DNA from: 2-12-FULL-41-16 sp964473715
Lineage (GTDB): Bacteria; Patescibacteriota; Patescibacteriia; Magasanikbacterales; UBA922
Length of the DNA stretch: 10,237 nucleotides
NCBI GenBank assembly: GCA_964473715.1
Contig: CAYYQC010000034.1
Span: 1-10,237 of the forward strand
Reading direction: 5' to 3'
The notes under the pieces were generated by a model. The model was not told where the DNA came from. It saw only the letters and a list, made by a program, of their open reading frames with translations, and did no database searches. The position numbers and the translations under genes were made by a program. The stretch's first letter is position 1. Every line of letters begins with the position of its first letter. This document shows positions 6,507 through 10,237 of this stretch, piece after piece.

Positions 6507-6863
6507 TTATTTCAAAAACTTCTTCAAATCTGCTTTAAAGTAACTTGGACCTTTGATCATTTTATACTCACTAGCCTCTTTACTCATATTTGAACGCCAG
6601 ACTTCTGCAAACATAACTTCAATTTTATCCTGTAAACCATGTTCAAGAATCGTTCCATACACACTAAATAAAATATCACACAATTCTTTGGCTACGTTTT
6701 CCAAGTCAGCTTTTTGATTACCTTCGTTATATTCTTCCACTTCACTTTTCATTAGTTCATGGCGCCAATTATAACGGTTTTCTGGAATTAATGATGGTGT
6801 TAGTAGAATTGGCTGATTAAATTTGGTATGAAATTGTTTCACTAAGTCTAATTCTGTTTTCAT
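6507..6863 (-). CDS. MazG-like nucleotide pyrophosphohydrolase
   Basis: This 118-aa all-alpha protein has the metal-binding pattern of the MazG/PRA-PH/dUTPase-2 superfamily: Glu41 and Glu44 in SEVEEY, then Glu60 and Asp63 in KELCDI after a short linker. The tail SNMSKEASEYKMIKGPSYFK (91-110) matches the phosphoribosyl-ATP pyrophosphohydrolase-like branch, where SNMSK and KGPxY are typical. Such enzymes hydrolyse NTPs or dNTPs to the monophosphate plus PPi, usually as house-cleaning; the substrate is not predictable here, and no histidine genes are nearby. The ATG is one base after the TAA of an unnamed micro-ORF, and the stop is two bases before the downstream hydrolase. Confidence 0.82.
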   Translation of the reverse strand: MKTELDLVKQFHTKFNQPILLTPSLIPENRYNWRHELMKSEVEEYNEGNQKADLENVAKELCDILFSVYGTILEHGLQDKIEVMFAEVWRSNMSKEASEYKMIKGPSYFKADLKKFLK

Positions 6864-6864
6864 A

Positions 6865-6987
6865 TTAGGTTATTTGTTTAATTACAACCAACTCTTTCAA
6901 CTGCTGGTACTGATCTTTAGCCCAATAACTCATAATCTCGGCATTTTTGGGATCAGTTAACATGTCAACATATTCATTCCAAATCAA
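6865..6987 (-). CDS. Possible micro-gene of 40 codons (or remnant)
   Basis: I do not recognise this. A frame opens just after the hydrolase stop (6993-6995) and runs to a TAA at 6865-6867. From the TTG at 6987 it encodes 40 residues; from the ATG at 6963 it encodes 32, beginning MLTDPKNAEIMSYWAKDQ. The composition (Trp, Tyr, Lys, Glu, Gln mixed with aliphatics) looks protein-like, not random AT-rich. It fits the local operon spacing: five bases after the preceding stop (if TTG) and one base before the mazG-like ATG. It could be a real small protein, a 3' fragment of a lost gene, or chance. No Shine-Dalgarno is present, but none of its neighbours has one. Confidence 0.35.
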   Translation of the reverse strand: MIWNEYVDMLTDPKNAEIMSYWAKDQYQQLKELVVIKQIT

Positions 6988-6992
6988 CCATG

Positions 6993-7748
6993 TTATATTT
7001 TAGTAATAAAATCCCTAATTATTTCCCAGGTATATTCTGAATTATCTGTTAACATAAAGTGCCCTGAATTTGGAATCTCAGCTACAGGAACTTTGTTATC
7101 AAGAACATCTATTTTAGATTTATTTTTCTCTCCATATACAAATAATTTTCTTTGTTTAGTATTAATAAATATGTCTAATAATTTTTCACTCTTTGACCAG
7201 TCAACAATAGATTGTGAAGTTTTATAAAACACAAAATCTGGCACCTGATTTACAGCTTGTAATTTATCTTGGTCGAGCAATGCTTTTAGTTCTGTAAAAG
7301 CGTGATTTTTAAATTGTTCAAACGATTGAGAAATAACCTCAGCACTAGCACTACAATCTTTGCCCACTAAATTTCCTTCAAGGTTAATAAAAGAAATAAT
7401 TTTTTCACCAGACTCATTCAGAAGTAAAGTTCCAACCATGCCACCCACACTATGTCCGATGAGATTAATTTTTTGCGCACCGATTTGTTCAATTAATGTT
7501 TTTACTATTTTTGTTTGATCGGCAGGGTTATATGAAAAGTCTTTTGGTTTATCTGACTCACCAAAACCAACAAAATCCAAAGCTAAAATTGAATAATTTT
7601 TTAATTCCTCAATAGTAAAAATAGGGTCAAAAAGATGTTTATTTGATTTTAGTCCGTGTAAACAAATTATCCACTCAGCATCCACTTCTCTAATACGGGA
7701 AGATATTTTAAGCTCATTAACTTTAAATATTTTATTTTCTATTGCCAT
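6993..7748 (-). CDS. Alpha/beta hydrolase
   Basis: This 251-aa protein is a classical alpha/beta hydrolase fold enzyme without signal peptide. In order: LHGLKSN oxyanion turn (30-36), DFVGFGESDKP loop (58-68), nucleophile elbow GHSVGG with Ser100, and His230 in NSGHFM. The catalytic acid is less clear: Glu207 in YGEKNK replaces the usual Asp after strand 7, while Glu124 in INLEGNL after strand 6 is an alternative seen in some relatives. The substrate is unknown. It follows an intrinsic terminator (7798-7827), so it is probably the first gene of the unit running down to the MgtE-like gene. Its leader has no Shine-Dalgarno and I see only weak promoter candidates in the AT-rich 50 bases upstream. 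It is distant in sequence from the other hydrolase in this unit. Confidence 0.87.
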   Translation of the reverse strand: MAIENKIFKVNELKISSRIREVDAEWIICLHGLKSNKHLFDPIFTIEELKNYSILALDFVGFGESDKPKDFSYNPADQTKIVKTLIEQIGAQKINLIGHSVGGMVGTLLLNESGEKIISFINLEGNLVGKDCSASAEVISQSFEQFKNHAFTELKALLDQDKLQAVNQVPDFVFYKTSQSIVDWSKSEKLLDIFINTKQRKLFVYGEKNKSKIDVLDNKVPVAEIPNSGHFMLTDNSEYTWEIIRDFITKI

Positions 7749-7797
7749 ATTATTCAGATATTCAAAATAATGTATCTATATCTTACCCTTTTTAATT

Positions 7798-7827
7798 AAA
7801 AAAGCAACCCAATTAAGAGTTGCTTTT
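7798..7827 (-). terminator. Intrinsic terminator after the VOC gene
   Basis: AAAAGCAAC (7800-7808) pairs perfectly with GTTGCTTTT (7819-7827) around a 10-base loop. On the minus strand the stem runs into six T (7803-7798). It lies 16 bases past the VOC stop codon and separates that transcript from the next hydrolase gene. The plus strand also shows four T after the stem, but nothing is transcribed into it from that side. Confidence 0.75.
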
Positions 7828-7843
7828 AAAAATTTAAAAAAGA

Positions 7844-8242
7844 TTATTTTGCATTTGAATCAGCCTGGTGAATACCAAACGTATTTCCTTCTGTATCCAA
7901 ATAATATCCTTGCCAAGCCATACCGGTCAGTGCAAATTTTGGCATCGCGATTTTTCCACCAGCCGCTAAAATTTTCTGTTCGCACGCATCATAATTTTCT
8001 ACTTCCATGGTACATACAAACGCATTTACACCACATTGTTGCTCGGTTAAAGGTACAGGGCGTTTTAAAAGTCCACCATGAATACCAGGCTCTTTGGTGT
8101 CTTTTTCACCAGTCATTACTACCCAATAGTCCCAGCCTAAACCTGGCCAAAGATCAATTTTCCAACCAAAAACTGCGGTATAAAATGTGGCGGCGCGCTC
8201 TGGTTCATCGGCTTGAATTTCAAAGTGTACGGGACGGTTCAT
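7844..8242 (-). CDS. VOC-superfamily (glyoxalase/bleomycin-resistance fold) protein
   Basis: This 132-aa protein has one vicinal-oxygen-chelate domain made of two beta-alpha-beta-beta-beta modules. The first starts with PVHFEI (4-9, His6 a candidate metal ligand), followed by a helix ERAATFYTAVFGW (15-27), which is a hallmark of the family, and a GIHGGLLKR strand (53-61). The second starts with NAFVCTMEV, has helix ENYDACEQKILAAGGKI (82-98) and ends in YLDTEGNTFGIHQ (114-126). Substrate and reaction are unknown; members include glyoxalase I, antibiotic-binding proteins and dioxygenases. It is 55 bases after the MFS gene and is closed by an intrinsic terminator, so it may be co-transcribed with the MFS permease, a pairing compatible with small-molecule resistance (inference). 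Confidence 0.87.
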   Translation of the reverse strand: MNRPVHFEIQADEPERAATFYTAVFGWKIDLWPGLGWDYWVVMTGEKDTKEPGIHGGLLKRPVPLTEQQCGVNAFVCTMEVENYDACEQKILAAGGKIAMPKFALTGMAWQGYYLDTEGNTFGIHQADSNAK

Positions 8243-8297
8243 ACTATTTAGTTAATTATTAATAAAATTCTGTTGAGTTAATACTGCTTGTTCACAG

Positions 8298-9587
8298 TTA
8301 TTCCGCGTATCGATTGGCTAATAAATGGTAGGATTTTGAACGCATGGCAAAAACCGTTAAGGCAAAACCAATCACACCAACCACAATAAACACCAAGGCA
8401 ATTCCACGAGCTGCACCAGTACCAAACCAAGATCCAATCAAATCAACTCCCCGACCCGTGGTCATAAATGGAATAAAAATAAATTGTGCAATTGGCCCAA
8501 TCATAAAGGCCGTAACTGGTGATGCGGCTGATTCCACACTTTGGGAAAATCCAAAAATTCTTCCCTGTCTTTCTGCTGGAACCACTTTTTGAATAACTGT
8601 TTGTTCAGCTGCTTCAATAAATGGTATCAACATAATCCACATAAAAACACCTACTGAAAGCAAAATAATTGAAGGTTGAATGGTAAAAAAAGTGGAAGCT
8701 ACCCAGGTAAGTAAGATGGCATTAAACATGGCCAAAAGTGGTTTTTTCCCCACCCCTTTTTTGGAAATATAAATTCCACTAATGATAAAACCAGAGCTTA
8801 ATATGCCCCATAATGTTCCCCACACTTGCACGGAAATTAATGACAGTGCGTATGGGTCCATCAGTGCCATAAATACACCACCAATAAAATTATTTAGAGT
8901 ATTAAAAATAATTAAACCAGGTAGGCCAGGCACATCTTTGATCACTTTAATGGTACCTTTAAGATCAAGCTTTTTCCCTTGACCCTCTACATGAACAATT
9001 TCTGGTTCAACAATCGGAATTAAAAATAAATGCAACAATGCTGCAATCGTTAAGACTATACCAATGATTAAAACTGTTACCATTCCAAACCAACCTAATA
9101 CAAACCCACTCGCGATAGAGGCAACCATAAAACTAGTACCAAGAACAGTACCACTCATACCGTTGGCTTTATCGCGATTTTCTGGTGCTACTAAAATAGT
9201 AGTGGCTGTGGGTAATGCAATGTGGCGAATATTGGCTGCTATGGTTCCTAGTAAAATAGAAATAATTACGGCCCAAAACCATCCACTATTCACACTCGTA
9301 AACGCTCCGGCTGGCGCACTAAGATATAACCCAAAACTAAGGATAAAAAAAGCTAGGGTGGCAACACTAGAAACAAAAAACGCAGTTTTCTTTTTGTGGT
9401 GATCAACAATCGCTCCAAACCAAAATCCACACAGCACTGCGGCCACCAAATAGGCGCCACCCATAAATGAAGTGGCCAATACTGATTTGGTTTCTAAATA
9501 AGCCCAATAGATAGCTGAAAACCACACAAAATTGGTGGTAATAATGGCAATAAGAGAATTGCTGAGGAGATGATAAAAATTTTTCAT
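8298..9587 (-). CDS. MFS transporter (MFS_3-like drug/siderophore exporter group)
   Basis: This 429-aa permease has about twelve predicted membrane segments, split into halves by a hydrophilic loop around 195-220. The loop between TM2 and TM3 carries a basic motif-A remnant GAIVDHHKKK (58-67). In the second half VVPAERQGRIFGFSQS (335-350) is typical of the EntS/MFS_3 exporters. Length is normal. Substrate is unknown; export of a small amphipathic compound is the family-based expectation. It has its own sigma70-type promoter with a palindrome over the -10 and start site, implying regulation. No regulator gene is adjacent. The VOC gene follows 55 bases later. Confidence 0.88.
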   Translation of the reverse strand: MKNFYHLLSNSLIAIITTNFVWFSAIYWAYLETKSVLATSFMGGAYLVAAVLCGFWFGAIVDHHKKKTAFFVSSVATLAFFILSFGLYLSAPAGAFTSVNSGWFWAVIISILLGTIAANIRHIALPTATTILVAPENRDKANGMSGTVLGTSFMVASIASGFVLGWFGMVTVLIIGIVLTIAALLHLFLIPIVEPEIVHVEGQGKKLDLKGTIKVIKDVPGLPGLIIFNTLNNFIGGVFMALMDPYALSLISVQVWGTLWGILSSGFIISGIYISKKGVGKKPLLAMFNAILLTWVASTFFTIQPSIILLSVGVFMWIMLIPFIEAAEQTVIQKVVPAERQGRIFGFSQSVESAASPVTAFMIGPIAQFIFIPFMTTGRGVDLIGSWFGTGAARGIALVFIVVGVIGFALTVFAMRSKSYHLLANRYAE

Positions 9588-9597
9588 ACGTAAAATC

Positions 9598-9623
9598 AGT
9601 TTGGTGAACTATTGTACCAAACT
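9598..9623. promoter_or_regulatory. Perfect palindrome (candidate operator) on MFS promoter
   Basis: AGTTTGGT (9598-9605) and ACCAAACT (9616-9623) form perfect 8-bp arms around 10 bases. It covers the -10 hexamer (9611-9616) and the predicted start (about 9604), the position expected for a repressor of the TetR/MarR/GntR kind. A weaker alternative is a terminator hairpin for the upstream EamA gene, since four T occur after it on the minus strand. Confidence 0.5.
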
Positions 9624-9639
9624 AATGAGTATTTGTAAA
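9611..9639 (-). promoter_or_regulatory. Sigma70-type promoter of the MFS gene
   Basis: On the minus strand TTTACA (9639-9634, five of six) and TACAAT (9616-9611, five of six) are exactly 17 bases apart. The predicted start is about 9604, giving a leader of roughly 16 nt without Shine-Dalgarno. The promoter lies wholly in the 62-bp gap between the EamA and MFS genes. Confidence 0.6.
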
Positions 9640-9649
9640 TCTTTATGCT

Positions 9650-10081
9650 TTAGCCAAATCTAATAATTACGTATGAACCAGCAAAAATTAAAATCGCACC
9701 TCCAAAAAAATATATATTTAAGTTGGTACGAAAAAGCAAAAAACTAAAAAATATGACAAAAAATGGGTAGGCAATTTCAAAAATGGAGGCCGTTGAAGCT
9801 CCCAAGATTTTTATTCCAGAAAAAATAAAGAAAGTGGCCAGTGCGCCAAGCAGTATTGAGATAAAAACCAGCCAAAGATTTTCTTTACCTGAATCAAATA
9901 ATATTCGTATTGGCTCAGGATTGAAAATAATAAATGGTATGGAAACTAGTAGTATGATTAAGGAGTCAATAAAAATTAAAGCAAATGGAGAAACTTTAGT
10001 TAATATTTTTTGATCAATTGCATACACCAAGCCCCATATAACGGCAGCCGCAATCGCATAGGCGAATCCACTTATTTTCAT
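9650..10081 (-). CDS. Half-size EamA/DMT-superfamily transporter
   Basis: This 143-aa protein has five hydrophobic segments (about 5-22, 33-52, 69-89, 96-116 and 122-140), equal to one EamA domain. The N-terminal AAVIWGLVYA (12-21) and the TASIFEIAYPFFVIFFSFLL stretch (97-116) match the usual repeat. The Glu commonly found right after that stretch (lgE) is replaced here by FRT. Most EamA transporters are about 300 aa with two domains; single-domain forms work as dimers, as in the SMR family. Substrate unknown. It begins 22 bases after the cyclophilin stop and is likely co-transcribed with it. It could in principle be a truncated duplicate, but both ends are clean and the frame is intact. Confidence 0.82.
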   Translation of the reverse strand: MKISGFAYAIAAAVIWGLVYAIDQKILTKVSPFALIFIDSLIILLVSIPFIIFNPEPIRILFDSGKENLWLVFISILLGALATFFIFSGIKILGASTASIFEIAYPFFVIFFSFLLFRTNLNIYFFGGAILIFAGSYVIIRFG

Positions 10082-10103
10082 AGGGTAGGTTATGGGTAAT
10101 GTT

Positions 10104-10237
10104 CTATTTTAGTGTAATACTTTTAATCACGACAGGTACGAGCGGTTTATCTGAACCATCAGTTTCTACAGAGTTAATGGCCGTAACCACTTCCATTCCA
10201 TCGGTAACTTTTCCAAAAACCGTATGTTTAGTATCCA
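10104..10237 (-). CDS. Cyclophilin-type peptidyl-prolyl cis-trans isomerase (C-terminal part)
   Basis: Only the last 43 codons and a TAG stop are in the window; the 5' end lies beyond the right edge. The visible residues start DTKHTVFGKVTDGMEVV, the strongly conserved end of the cyclophilin domain, where HTVFGKV and DGMEVV are hallmarks, followed by I-NSVETDGSDKPLVPVVIKSI as the final strand. The enzyme catalyses proline isomerisation in protein folding. Whether it has a signal peptide or membrane anchor cannot be seen. It is 22 bases upstream of the EamA gene. Confidence 0.92.
   Translation of the reverse strand, partial: DTKHTVFGKVTDGMEVVTAINSVETDGSDKPLVPVVIKSITLK

Noticed and set aside
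7749..7797. Promoter for the hydrolase at 6993-7748
   Set aside because: Several AT-rich hexamers could be a -10 (TAAGAT, TATAGA, CATTAT), but none has a good -35 at 16-18 bases except TTGCTT inside the terminator stem, so I do not call one.
7849..8262. 137-codon plus-strand open frame opposite the VOC gene
   Set aside because: It is a shadow of the VOC gene; its translation has no family signature, whereas the minus-strand protein is a clear VOC domain.
8243..8297. Separate promoter for the VOC gene
   Set aside because: The gap has -10-like AT runs but no matching -35 at proper spacing; read-through from the MFS promoter is equally likely.
68..10237. Alternative genetic code with TGA as glycine (as in Gracilibacteria), suggested because none of the genes ends in TGA
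   Set aside because: All long genes are intact under the standard code. In a low-GC genome using TGA for Gly they would be broken by many in-frame TGA codons. Preference for TAA is expected at this base composition.

Overview
The window is a compact, AT-rich bacterial chromosome segment with 14 recognisable protein genes and one possible micro-gene. Thirteen of the 14 lie on the minus strand; only the SGNH hydrolase is on plus. Intergenic gaps are mostly 2-55 bases, and no RNA gene, IS element, phage gene or CRISPR array is visible. Gene content and style fit the reduced genomes of Candidate Phyla Radiation / Patescibacteria: a fused membrane-spermidine-synthase-like protein, a TM-anchored YceI protein, single-domain half-size transporters and a minimal MazG-like protein. 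None of the genes whose start is in the window has a recognisable Shine-Dalgarno sequence. Stops are TAA or TAG, never TGA, and reading frames are intact under the standard code. The lineage assignment is inference, not proof.

Right to left, in the direction of most transcription: (1) the C-terminus of a cyclophilin peptidyl-prolyl isomerase (runs off the right edge), followed 22 bases later by a half-size EamA transporter; (2) an MFS permease with its own promoter, whose -10 lies inside a 26-bp palindrome, then a VOC/glyoxalase-fold protein and an intrinsic terminator; (3) a run of close-packed genes: alpha/beta hydrolase, a 40-codon unnamed ORF, MazG-like pyrophosphohydrolase, second alpha/beta hydrolase, four-TM unknown protein, MgtE-type cation channel domain. 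This run ends by overlapping the convergent SGNH hydrolase by 9 bases.

(4) A 76-bp divergent promoter region separates the plus-strand SGNH hydrolase from the minus-strand engB and fused spermidine-synthase-like pair. It carries two near-consensus sigma70 promoters back to back, arranged as one large dyad, and both are predicted to start transcription about two bases before the ATG (leaderless mRNAs). (5) A further promoter precedes yceI and an extended-SDR nucleotide-sugar epimerase.

Functionally the region mixes housekeeping (EngB in 50S assembly, MazG-like nucleotide clean-up, protein folding) with envelope and transport functions (MgtE, EamA, MFS, YceI, nucleotide-sugar epimerase, membrane-anchored SGNH esterase). 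I see no defence or mobile system. The most notable signals are regulatory: the symmetric leaderless divergent promoter, the palindrome on the MFS promoter, the general absence of Shine-Dalgarno sites, and the wedged micro-ORF.
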